This document shows positions 8,189 to 16,910 of a stretch of DNA of 64,000 nucleotides, piece after piece. The stretch spans positions 124,001 through 188,000 of the forward strand of contig NZ_SNUH01000001.1 in assembly GCF_012027355.1 (NCBI RefSeq), in the 5' to 3' direction. The translations under genes were made by a program, and so were the position numbers. This stretch comes from Thermococcus sp. M36 (GTDB lineage Archaea; Methanobacteriota_B; Thermococci; Thermococcales; Thermococcaceae). The notes beneath the pieces were generated by a model. It was given only the letters and a program-made list of their open reading frames with translations. It was not told the origin of the DNA and did not search any database. How positions within the stretch are numbered: the stretch's first letter is position 1; the number at the start of each line of letters is the position of its first letter.

Positions 8189-10012
8189 TCACTTCCGTAT
8201 CAGCACGAGTCCGAACCCGTCTATGTATTTCACCACGTGGCCATCGCGGCCGATTTCATAGAACGCCCTCCTCACGTACTCCTCCTCCCCGCATTCGAGG
8301 CACTCGCTGAGCGGCAGGTAGTCCCTGCCCTCAAGCTTTTTCCTCACGCACTCCCTGACCTTTGCGTACATCTCCTCATCGAGCTCAAGGCGCACCAGGG
8401 GGACGAGTGCCTTGGCGTAGCGGTCGTTGGGGTTGTGAATTATCTCGCCGCTCTCCGTATCGAGGAGTATCAGCGAGACGTTCTCCGAGTAGAAGTTCCT
8501 GTGGAAGTCCTCCGATGAGACGTATCTCCTCACCCTCTCCTCGAAGCCGAGGGGAGAGGCTATAACGAGGACCGTTCTAGTGCCCCCTTTCGAGTCCCTC
8601 GCATCGATGAGGTGCACATTGATCTCCGCCAGGGTAAGAGGATCCGTGTCGAGGCCGAGCTCCGCCAGCCTTTCGACCCTCGTCAGGTAAATTCCCCTAA
8701 CGAGTATCCGCTCCTTCCTTCCGAGAAGCTTCTTCTCCTTCAGGGTTATCTCAACGTACCTGTTTTCCGGCAGGTTCTTGAGGGACTTCTCGTCAAGCTT
8801 TCCGACAAATCTTGATGTGTCCTCACCCTTCTTCTCCTCAAGGCTCTCAACGGAGTAGGTTTTGCCGAGGAGCCGCACTTCCCTTGCGAATTTGCTCTTC
8901 ATCCTGCCCACGAAGTTCAGCTCCCCTATCCTCGCCTCGTCCCTGAGAACCAGGCGGGAGCCCTTCTCAACCTTGCCAGACATCGCGAGGATTTCCTCTA
9001 TCTTGCCCTTCAGCAGTCTCTCCTTCTCCGACAGCTCAAGCTCCCTCTTCCTGAGCTCCATCTCCTTGGATTTCAGCTCAAGCTCTCTCCTGCGTATCCT
9101 CTCCTCAAGGAGCCTTGCCTCGCGCAGAGCCCCCTCCCTCGCCCTCGCAAGCTCCTCCTCAAGTTTTTTCCTCAGCTCTTCATCCTTAAGCTCCATGAGC
9201 CTCCTGGCGAGCTCCGCCTTCTCGCGCTCGAACCTCTCGATCAGCTCCTCCTTTTCCCTGCGGAGCCTCTCTATCTCCTCCAGGCTCGATGCCGACAGCT
9301 CTTCCTCAAGCTTTCTGCGCTCCTCCTCGAAGAACTCCACCATCTCGGCTATCCTCTTCTTCAGCTCTCTAACTTTGGCCTCGTAGGCTTTCCTCACCGC
9401 CTCGACTTCCTCCCTCTTTTCGCGCTCCCACTCCTCCATCAGCGTCCTGAACCAGCCGTACCTGCTGGCCTCGTTTATGGCGGCATCGATTTTCTCGCGG
9501 TAGGCCTTCCACGTCCTCTTGAGGTGGTACCTGAGCGTCAGCTTTATCTCGGGGTCTTCCAGCTGCTCCTCTATCCACTTGTCCATCCCGAGGTAGTAGG
9601 TCTTGAGGAGCTGGATCGTCTCCTCGTCCCTGCGGTAAAGCTTTCCGAGGATGTCCTCCTTCGTGGTTATCTCAAAGACGTTGTACTTCAGTATCTCGTC
9701 CATCAGTCGTATCTCGCGCTCCGAAAAGCGCTCCTCTGCCGGCGGGAACTCCTCTCCCTTCTTCCAGAAGCTCCACGCGAGAACCGCCAGGGCCGCCTCG
9801 AACTTTGCCCTGAATGCAGTATCAAGGTCGCTGAGGAAGTCCCCGCACTCGCCTTCGAGGTAGAGGGAGTAGGACTCAAGAACCCGCTCCCAGAGCCCCT
9901 TTCTAGTCTCGAAGCTCTCCACGAGTACGTCCCTTCCCTGTTTTAGGGCCCTTTCGGCCGGCCTGAGGAGCTTCCTCACGCAGTCGGGGTTCCCCTCGTT
10001 GAAGATCACCAT
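8189..10012 (-). CDS. Large coiled-coil protein of the ESCRT-III-like operon, function unknown
   Basis: Protein of 607 residues in three parts. Residues 1-190 are mainly helical. Residues 190-345 are an unbroken Glu/Arg/Lys-rich coiled coil about 155 residues long. Residues 346-607 appear alpha/beta, with a beta-rich start around GSRLVLRDEARIGEL. No signal peptide, membrane helix or nucleotide motif is visible. It starts at ATG 10012 behind GAGGTGG and lies 10 bases from both neighbours, so it belongs to the operon. It could be a scaffold or adaptor bringing the Snf7-like proteins to a target. I do not recognise the family. Confidence 0.8.
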   Translation of the reverse strand: MVIFNEGNPDCVRKLLRPAERALKQGRDVLVESFETRKGLWERVLESYSLYLEGECGDFLSDLDTAFRAKFEAALAVLAWSFWKKGEEFPPAEERFSEREIRLMDEILKYNVFEITTKEDILGKLYRRDEETIQLLKTYYLGMDKWIEEQLEDPEIKLTLRYHLKRTWKAYREKIDAAINEASRYGWFRTLMEEWEREKREEVEAVRKAYEAKVRELKKRIAEMVEFFEEERRKLEEELSASSLEEIERLRREKEELIERFEREKAELARRLMELKDEELRKKLEEELARAREGALREARLLEERIRRRELELKSKEMELRKRELELSEKERLLKGKIEEILAMSGKVEKGSRLVLRDEARIGELNFVGRMKSKFAREVRLLGKTYSVESLEEKKGEDTSRFVGKLDEKSLKNLPENRYVEITLKEKKLLGRKERILVRGIYLTRVERLAELGLDTDPLTLAEINVHLIDARDSKGGTRTVLVIASPLGFEERVRRYVSSEDFHRNFYSENVSLILLDTESGEIIHNPNDRYAKALVPLVRLELDEEMYAKVRECVRKKLEGRDYLPLSECLECGEEEYVRRAFYEIGRDGHVVKYIDGFGLVLIRK

Positions 10013-10021
10013 GGTACCACC

Positions 10022-10540
10022 TCACAGAAGCAGTGAGAGCTCCCTCTCGATTTTCTTCGCCATGTCTTCAACCGCACTGCCGTAACCCTCTACGAGCACC
10101 CTGACGGCCGTTTCTCCGCCTTCCTCTTCAACGGACACCGTTATCTCCAGCCTGCCCTTCTTCGTGTAGGCCATGTACTTCGAAACGCTCCCCTCACTGG
10201 AGACGTAGTAGGCGCCGAACTTCGAGAGGACGTACCTAAGGAGCTTGGCCACGACTGTGGGTTCCTCTTCAGTTAGCCGCTCTATCTCAACCCTCCTAGG
10301 GGTTACCTTCGACCCTATGTCCTCGGGCTTTATGCTGTACACCCTCACCTTGCCCTCGGTCGGTGGGTCGAGTTTCGACAGCAACTCTTCAGCGAACTCA
10401 GACACGTCGGGTGAGTCAACTATGAAAGAAATTCCCTTAACCTTTGATACCCTGACCCGATTTGACCACTTGTCAATTAGGTACTCGACGCGCTTCCTCT
10501 CGGCATCGTTCTCATACATGACCACGAACAGGTGTGCCAC
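10022..10540 (-). CDS. Conserved hypothetical protein, first gene of the ESCRT-III-like operon
   Basis: Protein of 172 residues with no recognised domain. It is soluble and alpha/beta. The N-terminal part (VAHLFVVMYENDAERKRVEY) looks like a beta-alpha unit, and the C-terminal half carries two predicted strands and a closing helix. GTG 10540 is preferred because GAGGTGA sits five bases before it; GTG 10549 would lie inside that site. A TATA-like element lies about 50 bases upstream, so it heads the transcript. Its role may be regulatory or as an adaptor, but nothing in the sequence decides this. Confidence 0.75.
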   Translation of the reverse strand: MAHLFVVMYENDAERKRVEYLIDKWSNRVRVSKVKGISFIVDSPDVSEFAEELLSKLDPPTEGKVRVYSIKPEDIGSKVTPRRVEIERLTEEEPTVVAKLLRYVLSKFGAYYVSSEGSVSKYMAYTKKGRLEITVSVEEEGGETAVRVLVEGYGSAVEDMAKKIERELSLLL

Positions 10541-10587
10541 AGCACTCACCTCTCATCTTTTCCTCTAATGTGTGCTGGGCTCTGGGA

Positions 10588-10597
10588 GTATATAATG
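10588..10597 (-). promoter_or_regulatory. TATA box of the ESCRT-III-like operon
   Basis: On the minus strand CATTATATAC lies about 48 bases before the first start codon. This allows a transcription start near 10565 and a short leader with the GAGGTGA site. It is the only strong TATA-like element between this operon and the DUF302 gene. The gene spacing downstream suggests one transcript, although the 138-base gap before the kinase may hold a second promoter. Confidence 0.55.
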
Positions 10598-10686
10598 TTT
10601 TCGGCGTTTTGGAGAAAAGTTTGATATCGTGAAATTTTCCACTTTGTCAAATACTAGAAAACAGGAGGAGAAATGCATAAGGAAAA

Positions 10687-11247
10687 TCAAACCCTGTCAA
10701 CGACGCCCTTCAGTATATCCTCGACCTTCGCCGCGACCTCAAGCAGCTCGTCGTTCCCGGTTACGCTCATTGCGACCGTCGGGAGCAGCAGGCTCACGTA
10801 GGTCTTCCCTTCCTTCACGTACACCACGATATTGCAGGGCAGGAAGGTACCGCTGTTGATGTCTATTCCGATGAGTTGGCTCGAGTAGTTCGGGTTGCAG
10901 GCACCGAGTATGACATATGGCTCCATGTCAAGGTTGAGCTTCTCCTTGAAGAGGCTGTCAACCCTTATCTCGCTGAGGACCCCGAAGCCCTCCTTCTTCA
11001 GCTCCTCCTTGACCTTCGCCACAGTCTCATCGAAACCGGTTTCAACCTCCTTGACATAGGCGTACTCCTTCTTGGGTTCCTCCATTCCGTGCATTCTGTG
11101 GTGACCCTTTCCCATGCCCTTCATTCCCTTGCCGTGGCCTTTACAGCCTCCTTTCATTTTCCCTTTGCCATTCATTCCCTTCATGCCTTCCATCTTTTCG
11201 TGGCCCTTCATTCCGCCTTTCTCCATTTCATTCATTTCACCTTTCAT
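10687..11247 (-). CDS. DUF302 protein with Met/Gly/Lys/His-rich N-terminal extension
   Basis: Protein of 186 residues. Residues 1-58 are a low-complexity stretch of Met, Gly, Lys and His with one Cys, which could bind soft metals such as copper. Residues 60-186 are a DUF302 domain with the family's two cysteines in GACNP and LPCNIVVY. DUF302 has no settled biochemical role. ATG 11247 follows AGGTGAT. The Met/His extension and nearby metal pumps suggest a metal-binding or metal-stress role. Two more DUF302 genes lie in this window, both without the extension. Confidence 0.85.
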   Translation of the reverse strand: MKGEMNEMEKGGMKGHEKMEGMKGMNGKGKMKGGCKGHGKGMKGMGKGHHRMHGMEEPKKEYAYVKEVETGFDETVAKVKEELKKEGFGVLSEIRVDSLFKEKLNLDMEPYVILGACNPNYSSQLIGIDINSGTFLPCNIVVYVKEGKTYVSLLLPTVAMSVTGNDELLEVAAKVEDILKGVVDRV

Positions 11248-11347
11248 CTTGAATCACCTTTTCTTTTGTCAGTGCTTACTCTACTGGAGGAGATAAGAGG
11301 CTTGTCCTTCACAAGATGAAAATGTAGGAGGGCAAAAATTAACAAAA

Positions 11348-12250
11348 TTAAGGTGATTCTTTAAGTCCTTTATAAACCGCCTTCAGAAACAGACCGAGGC
11401 CAATGGTTGAGGTGGCCAGTGCTACCGGGACGTTGACCCCCAACCAGACATTCATGAAAGGAGCGTAGGTGAGCACAGCAAAAAGCGGCATCAGGAGGGG
11501 CATGAGATATCTGCCTGTCTTTATCTCCCGGTAACTGGAGAAAAAGCTCTCCCCTTTGAGTCTTCTCAGGGCGTAGAGGGCAACTCCTATGAGTGGTGGG
11601 AGAATGAGGACTGAAAACGGAACGGCCAGAACCGTAAAGGCAGCAAAAAACAGCAGAACAGCGGTAAAAACGCCAACCTCCCATCCCCTCGGTTCAAAGC
11701 TCTCGGGGACCGATGCATGAAGAACCATATACGCCACCACCAAAGGGAGGATCGAGAGAAACACGTAGATGGCGAAGTCCCCAACACTCACCGCGTAGCC
11801 GTCCTCAAGCTTCCAGTAGGAAGCCCAGAAACCCCAGAAAATGCCGAGGAAGATAAAGAAAAGGGCAGCTTTCTTGCCCTCCCACTCGCCCAGAGCCTTT
11901 CCCGCTAGGTAGACTCCAGCAAGAACCGAGATAAGGGCGTGCCACGCCAGTGGAGTCCAGACGATGCCAAAGGGGAAATCGGCGTAAACAGTCTGAACAA
12001 CAACTCCCTCCACGAGCCAGCCGAAGACCGCCCCAACGAGGAAAACCGAGTAAACGTCCCCCACCCCGAATCGGTTCACCATGAGGAGCACGAAGAAGGC
12101 CAGAACCGAATAGACAAGCCACGTCATTATGAGTCCCGAGAAGGTATCGTCCGGCCTCCACCGCGCCCAGAACATCGTCTCCGAGTAGAAGAAGAGAATG
12201 TAGCCGAGGGATAGCATCATAACAAGCCTTCTAATGATGGCCCTCTCCAT
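11348..12250 (-). CDS. Multi-pass membrane protein, function unknown
   Basis: Very hydrophobic protein of 300 residues with about nine predicted membrane helices and short loops. Aromatic-rich patches such as FWGFWASYWKLEDG lie between helices. I recognise no transporter signature. Its start overlaps the end of the methyltransferase gene by 20 bases, so the two are probably co-transcribed. The methyltransferase may modify a lipid or small molecule handled by this protein, but there is no direct evidence for that. Confidence 0.8.
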   Translation of the reverse strand: MERAIIRRLVMMLSLGYILFFYSETMFWARWRPDDTFSGLIMTWLVYSVLAFFVLLMVNRFGVGDVYSVFLVGAVFGWLVEGVVVQTVYADFPFGIVWTPLAWHALISVLAGVYLAGKALGEWEGKKAALFFIFLGIFWGFWASYWKLEDGYAVSVGDFAIYVFLSILPLVVAYMVLHASVPESFEPRGWEVGVFTAVLLFFAAFTVLAVPFSVLILPPLIGVALYALRRLKGESFFSSYREIKTGRYLMPLLMPLFAVLTYAPFMNVWLGVNVPVALATSTIGLGLFLKAVYKGLKESP

Positions 12251-12923
12251 AGACGTTCCTCCCGGGTTTTAATGCGATGACGATTTCGATGGGAAGCCCA
12301 AAAATCCTCCCCTTCTCCTCGCGCACCACCACAAAGCCAGTGTTCTTCACGACCTCGGCGAGATAAATCGGCCTGCAGTCCAAGTACTGAGGGAACTTCC
12401 CATGGAGCCACTCGTAGGTTCTCACCAACAATCCTCCATCCTCTTTCGACATGCTGACAACTCCAAGCCTTCCACCGGGCTTCAAAACCCTCTTAATCTC
12501 AGCTAAGATCTCTGGAATTTGGGGCGTGTCAAAGAGCTCAAGGGTGAAGCTCATGAAAACCGCATCGAACTTTTCATTTTCGTAGGGCAGCCTTGAGGCG
12601 TCGCCGCAGTACAGTTCGGCCCTCTCCAGAAGCCCGGCTTTTTTGAGCCTTTCCCTGCTGACCTCAAGCATACCGGAGGATATGTCGATTCCGTAGACCC
12701 TTCCTTCATCCTCCACAAGCTCGGCCATCTTCACCAGAGCGCGCCCGGTCCCGAAGCCGATTTCCAGAACGGTTTCTCCCCTTCTGATATCGAGAAGTTC
12801 CAGCGCCCTGTCCCGGTATCTCCCCTCTGGAAAAGCAAAGAAATCATAGAATCTGCTGATTCTGTCGTAAAGCCTCTTTGCCTGCGCTTTGGTTCGGCAC
12901 ACCCGTGACACTCCCGAGTTCAT
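12231..12923 (-). CDS. Class I SAM-dependent methyltransferase (UbiE/Methyltransf_11-like)
   Basis: Protein of 230 residues with a Rossmann-type methyltransferase core. Motif I is VLEIGFGTGRAL, followed by GIDISSGML (acidic end of strand 2), YCGDASRLPY, and AVFMSFTLELF (motif IV). The acceptor cannot be deduced. The family methylates quinones, lipids and small molecules. It forms a pair with the overlapping membrane-protein gene. Confidence 0.88.
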   Translation of the reverse strand: MNSGVSRVCRTKAQAKRLYDRISRFYDFFAFPEGRYRDRALELLDIRRGETVLEIGFGTGRALVKMAELVEDEGRVYGIDISSGMLEVSRERLKKAGLLERAELYCGDASRLPYENEKFDAVFMSFTLELFDTPQIPEILAEIKRVLKPGGRLGVVSMSKEDGGLLVRTYEWLHGKFPQYLDCRPIYLAEVVKNTGFVVVREEKGRIFGLPIEIVIALKPGRNVYGEGHH

Positions 12924-13036
12924 CCCGTTCGCCCTAGTGAAATCTTACCTTCAGGAATTATTTATGGGTTGCCCACTCCCAGAAGCCTAAACACCCGAAC
13001 GCGTTCTCTTCCGGTGAACGGCTGAGAACAAAAAGC

Positions 13037-13594
13037 TCACCTCGGAAGCCCAAGATACCTCGGAGTTCTCTCTTTATACCTCCGATATTCTTCTCCGAAA
13101 ATACGCTCAAGATACGGCTCCTCAAGCTCAACCACATACGCATGGAATCCGATGACGAACACTGCCGTGAGTAGGAGCGCGAGGAGAGATCGGCCCCTGA
13201 GCGATATTCCCAGGAAAATTAAGAACAGCCCCAGATTTTGGGGATTCCTGCTGTAGCGATATATGCCTGTGGTGACGAGCTTTGATGTGTTCAATCCGGA
13301 CATTCTTTTAAATGAACGAAACTCCAGCACGCCAAGGAGCATTATTGTGAACCCCACGACAATAACCATAAAACCCCCAACCAAGGCAACCGTTGTGTTA
13401 ATGGGCATCAGCCAGAGCCCCTTCAGCGATGCCCACAGTATCAGGACGAAATGGAGTATATATGATGCCCATACTGCGATGACGACATTGGTGGATAGAG
13501 TTTCCCCTTTCTCGTAGATTTTCTTTATCTCCAAAAATATATATCCATCCAGCACCAGCCAGATACCAAAGAGAGTCGCATAAAGCCAGCCCAT
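13037..13594 (-). CDS. Isoprenylcysteine carboxyl methyltransferase (ICMT)-family membrane protein
   Basis: Protein of 185 residues with about five membrane helices. The C-terminal part carries the family signature: GIYRYSRNPQNLG with RNPQ in the cofactor-binding loop, then EEPYLERIFGEEYRRYKERTPRY at the end. Related prokaryotic enzymes methylate lipids or other hydrophobic substrates using SAM. The substrate here is unknown. It is a stand-alone gene with lower GC than its neighbours. Confidence 0.85.
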   Translation of the reverse strand: MGWLYATLFGIWLVLDGYIFLEIKKIYEKGETLSTNVVIAVWASYILHFVLILWASLKGLWLMPINTTVALVGGFMVIVVGFTIMLLGVLEFRSFKRMSGLNTSKLVTTGIYRYSRNPQNLGLFLIFLGISLRGRSLLALLLTAVFVIGFHAYVVELEEPYLERIFGEEYRRYKERTPRYLGLPR

Positions 13595-13663
13595 TCTTTC
13601 CCACCCCCATCCGGACTATTTCGGGAAAAATAAACAAAAGGACGCCCGAGACACGGCATCCCT

Positions 13664-15757
13664 TCACCTCAGTATTCTCATCGCGTTGAAGACCGCTATG
13701 AGGGCGACGCCAACGTCTGCAAAGACTGCCTCCCACATCGTCGCCTCCCCGAGGATTCCAAGGCTTATGAAGGCCACCTTGACGCCGAGGGCGAAGACTA
13801 TGTTCTGCCAGACGATTCTCTGCGTCTTCCTCGCGATCTTTATCCCCTTCGGCAGCTTGGATGGCTTGTCGTCCATTATAACCACGTCGGCGGTCTCTAT
13901 CGCCGCATCGCTTCCGAGCGCGCCCATCGCAACGCCAACGTCCGCCCTGGCCAAGACGGGAGCATCGTTTATGCCGTCGCCGACGAAGACGACCTTTCCT
14001 TGGGCCTCCTTCTCAAGCTCCTCGATGACCCTTACCTTGTCCTCCGGCAACAGCTCCGCATAGAAGCCGTCGAGTCCTATCTGCCTCGCTATCTCCTCCG
14101 CGACCTCTTTGTTATCTCCCGTGACCATGACAACCTTCTTAACGCCGAGGCGCTTGAGCTCCTTAACCGCAACGGGCGCGTCCTCTTTTATTTCATCGGA
14201 GATTATTATGTAACCCGAGTACCTGCCGTTTATGACCACATGGGCAACGGTGCCCTTAACGCGGCAGGTGTCGTGCTCGATGTTGAACCTGTGGAGGAGC
14301 CTGTCGTTTCCGACCATGACCTCGACACCGTCTATCTTCGCCCTGACGCCGTGGCCGGCTATCTCCTCGTACTCCTTTATCTCCGCTTCGTTGATCTCCT
14401 TGCCGTAGGCGTCCCTTATGGCCTTGGCAATCGGGTGGTTCGAATGGGCCTCGGCCAGCGCCGCGAACCTTATTATCTCGTCCTCGCTGAAGCCGTTCCG
14501 GGTTTCCACCTTGGTAACCTTGAAGACGCCCTTGGTGAGCGTGCCGGTCTTGTCAAAGGCCACTATGCTCGCGTCCTTGAGGGCATCGAGGTAGTTGGAG
14601 CCCTTGACGAGTATCCCCTCCTTGGCGGACCGACCAATGCCGCCGAAGTAGCCGAGCGGGATTGAGAGTACGAGCGCACATGGGCACGAGATGACGAGTA
14701 TCACCAGCGCCCTGTATATCCAGGGGGTAAAGGGGTCGCCGGTTACCAGCGGCGGGACTATGGCTATGAGTGCCGCTATGCCGACAACCGCGGGGGTGTA
14801 GTAGTGGGCGAAGCGCGTTATGAACTTCTCCGTCTTGGCCTTCCTCGCGCTGGCGTTCTCGACGAGCTCAAGGATGCGTGAGATGGTGGACTCGCTCAGC
14901 TCCTTGGTGACCTTCACTTTGAGGACGCCGGAGAGGTTGACCATGCCGGAAAGGATCTCCTCCCCTTCCTTCACTGTCCTCGGAACGCTCTCGCCGGTCA
15001 GGGCGGAGGTGTCAACGGTTGAGATCCCTTCGATTATCACTCCGTCAACCGGGACCCTCTCGCCGGGCTTGATGAGGATAATGTCCCCGACTTTCAGCTC
15101 CTCCGGCTTCACCCTGACGACCTCGCCGTTCCTGAGCAGGTTCGCGTACTCCGCCTTGAGGGCCAGAAGGGCCTTTATCGAGCGCCTTGACCTGTCAACG
15201 GCCATGTCCTGGAAGAACTCTCCGACGACGTAGAAGAGCATGACCGCCACTCCCTCTGGGTACTCCCTGATGAGGAACGCACCTATGGTAGCGATCGCTA
15301 TCAGGAAGTTCTCGTCGAAGACGTTGCCGCGGAGGGAGTTGACCACTGCGCTTCTAAGCACCTTCCAGCCGGAGATGAAGTAGCTCACGAGGAAGATGCC
15401 GAAGACGAACGCATCGTCTATGCCGTAGTAGTAGCGCATTATTATGCCTATTGCGAAGAGGGCCAGGGAAATCCCGATTTGGTACACCGTTTTCCTGAAG
15501 TCCCCCTCGCCGTGCCCATGGCTGTGTCCGTGCCCGTGGTCGTGGCCATGTCCGTGTCCATCCTCTTCGATGACCTCAACGTCCGGCTCGACCTTCTTGA
15601 TTATCTCCTTGGCCTTCTCAACGTCGCCCTCTATAACCGCCTCCTTCGTGGCGAAGTTCACAACAGCGAACTCGAAGCCCTCTTTCTTCAGGGCCTCCTC
15701 TATCTCGTAGGCGCAGCTCGCGCAGTCGAGGCCCTCAAGCTTGAGCTTCTTGGGCAT
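13664..15757 (-). CDS. zntA: Zn/Cd/Pb-type P1B metal-exporting ATPase
   Basis: Metal-export pump of 697 residues. It has an HMA-like N-terminal domain with CASC (12-15), then a Gly-His spacer (68-84), eight or so membrane helices, TGES (254-257), CPC (358-360) in SCPCALVLSIP, DKTGT (402-406) and GDGINDAP. The CPCALVLSIP context is that of the Zn/Cd/Pb subgroup. The gene overlaps the ArsR regulator as TAATG, so regulator and pump share one promoter and the pump should rise when the metal releases the regulator. Copper specificity is less likely given this site and regulator. Confidence 0.93.
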   Translation of the reverse strand: MPKKLKLEGLDCASCAYEIEEALKKEGFEFAVVNFATKEAVIEGDVEKAKEIIKKVEPDVEVIEEDGHGHGHDHGHGHSHGHGEGDFRKTVYQIGISLALFAIGIIMRYYYGIDDAFVFGIFLVSYFISGWKVLRSAVVNSLRGNVFDENFLIAIATIGAFLIREYPEGVAVMLFYVVGEFFQDMAVDRSRRSIKALLALKAEYANLLRNGEVVRVKPEELKVGDIILIKPGERVPVDGVIIEGISTVDTSALTGESVPRTVKEGEEILSGMVNLSGVLKVKVTKELSESTISRILELVENASARKAKTEKFITRFAHYYTPAVVGIAALIAIVPPLVTGDPFTPWIYRALVILVISCPCALVLSIPLGYFGGIGRSAKEGILVKGSNYLDALKDASIVAFDKTGTLTKGVFKVTKVETRNGFSEDEIIRFAALAEAHSNHPIAKAIRDAYGKEINEAEIKEYEEIAGHGVRAKIDGVEVMVGNDRLLHRFNIEHDTCRVKGTVAHVVINGRYSGYIIISDEIKEDAPVAVKELKRLGVKKVVMVTGDNKEVAEEIARQIGLDGFYAELLPEDKVRVIEELEKEAQGKVVFVGDGINDAPVLARADVGVAMGALGSDAAIETADVVIMDDKPSKLPKGIKIARKTQRIVWQNIVFALGVKVAFISLGILGEATMWEAVFADVGVALIAVFNAMRILR

Positions 15758-16113
15758 TACCTCACCTCCGAGAGGTGCACCATTGCGGTTCTCAACATCT
15801 CCTTGATGTGCTCGTCGTCGAGGCGGTAGAAGACGTTCTTGCCGTCCTTGCGGTAGGCCACGATTTTCCTGTCCTTGAGAATGCGGAGCTGGTGGGAGAT
15901 TGCCGAGACGGAAAGCTTGGTTATCGCCGAGAGGTCGCAGGTGCAGAGCTCTCCGGCTTCCATGAGCGCGAGCAGGATTTTAAGTCTCGTCGGGTTGCCG
16001 AGGGCGTCGAAGAAGTCCGCCATTTCAAGTATGGTCTCCTCTTCGGGGAGCTTTGACTGTGCCTCAAGCACCTTGTCAAGGTGTTCTTCATACACCTTAC
16101 AGACTTCGGTCAT
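15757..16113 (-). CDS. ArsR/SmtB-family metal-sensing repressor
   Basis: Winged-helix repressor of 118 residues. ALGNPTRLKILLALMEAGELCTCDL begins the fold; the CTC pair sits at the recognised metal-sensing position of CadC/ArsR-type proteins. The recognition helix is in SVSAISHQLRILKDRKIV. It should bind the inverted repeat just upstream and release on binding Cd, Pb or Zn. The first gene of a two-gene operon with the pump, it probably represses itself. Confidence 0.92.
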   Translation of the reverse strand: MTEVCKVYEEHLDKVLEAQSKLPEEETILEMADFFDALGNPTRLKILLALMEAGELCTCDLSAITKLSVSAISHQLRILKDRKIVAYRKDGKNVFYRLDDEHIKEMLRTAMVHLSEVR

Positions 16114-16127
16114 TTTTCATCACCTCT

Positions 16128-16158
16128 ACATTTGAGCATCTGTGCAAATGTTTATAAA
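16128..16158 (-). promoter_or_regulatory. ArsR-type operator next to TATA box
   Basis: An inverted repeat with seven-base arms, ACATTTG and CAAATGT, spans 16128-16151 and runs into TTTATAAA (16151-16158). For the minus-strand regulator gene this places the operator between TATA box and the expected transcription start, where bound ArsR would block polymerase. The assignment to ArsR follows from position. Confidence 0.7.
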
Positions 16159-16206
16159 CCTTTGTCCGGCGGAAGACATATTTAGGAGAAGATAGCAACA
16201 GGGCAT

Positions 16207-16809
16207 ATGAAAGCCATCGTATCCCCCTCAAAGGGAACGCCCGAGGAAGCGAAGCACTTCGCCAGGCTGATGAGACTTTCCGCGCCCGAATACTTCCCGG
16301 CTTTACTCGGTCCAAAGTTCGCGGAGGTGTTTGAGAAGCTTTTCATGGAGAAGAAAAACCTCTTCAGCCACGAGCACGTCGTTTTTGCGAGGTTTGAGGG
16401 GAAGATCGCCGGTATGCTGCTGAGCTACGACTGGAGGAGCAAGAAAAAGGAAGAGACACGAACCGGCTGGCTCATGATGAAAACCCTCGGCTTCGACTTT
16501 CTCAAGCAGCTACTCGCTTTCATAAGCTCCATCTCAGGAAGCGGGAGACTTGGGGAGGGAGACTACTACATCAGCAACATCGCGGTTTATCAGGAGTTTC
16601 GGGGAAAGAAGATAGGGAAGGCACTCATGCTCGAAGCCGAGAGATTGGCCAGGGAGAGCGAAGCAAAAAGGCTGGCGCTCGATGTCGAGAGGGACAACGA
16701 AATAGCGATAGCCGTGTACAAAAAGCTCGGCTACACTATCGAGAGGGAGCACGAGATCGAGCTGGGTAGAAAGAAGTACGAGTTCTACAGAATGGTGAAG
16801 CCAACGTAG
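16207..16809 (+). CDS. GNAT-family N-acetyltransferase
   Basis: Protein of 200 residues. The acetyl-CoA site is the run YQEFRGKKIGKALMLEAE (motif A), followed by LDVERDNEIAIAVYKKLGY. The first half has the substrate-side strands with SHEHVVFARFEG. The acceptor is unknown. Divergent from the ArsR gene; ATATTTA near 16178-16184 would give an almost leaderless transcript. Confidence 0.88.
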   Translation: MKAIVSPSKGTPEEAKHFARLMRLSAPEYFPALLGPKFAEVFEKLFMEKKNLFSHEHVVFARFEGKIAGMLLSYDWRSKKKEETRTGWLMMKTLGFDFLKQLLAFISSISGSGRLGEGDYYISNIAVYQEFRGKKIGKALMLEAERLARESEAKRLALDVERDNEIAIAVYKKLGYTIEREHEIELGRKKYEFYRMVKPT

Positions 16810-16910
16810 ACCTTTCCAAAGTCTGCCTCTTTTGCTGCCTGATAGATCCCACACGGCCTGCAGACCACCATCAGGAAAAAGTTGGGATGAAACATAAGTA
16901 GGTTTCACTC

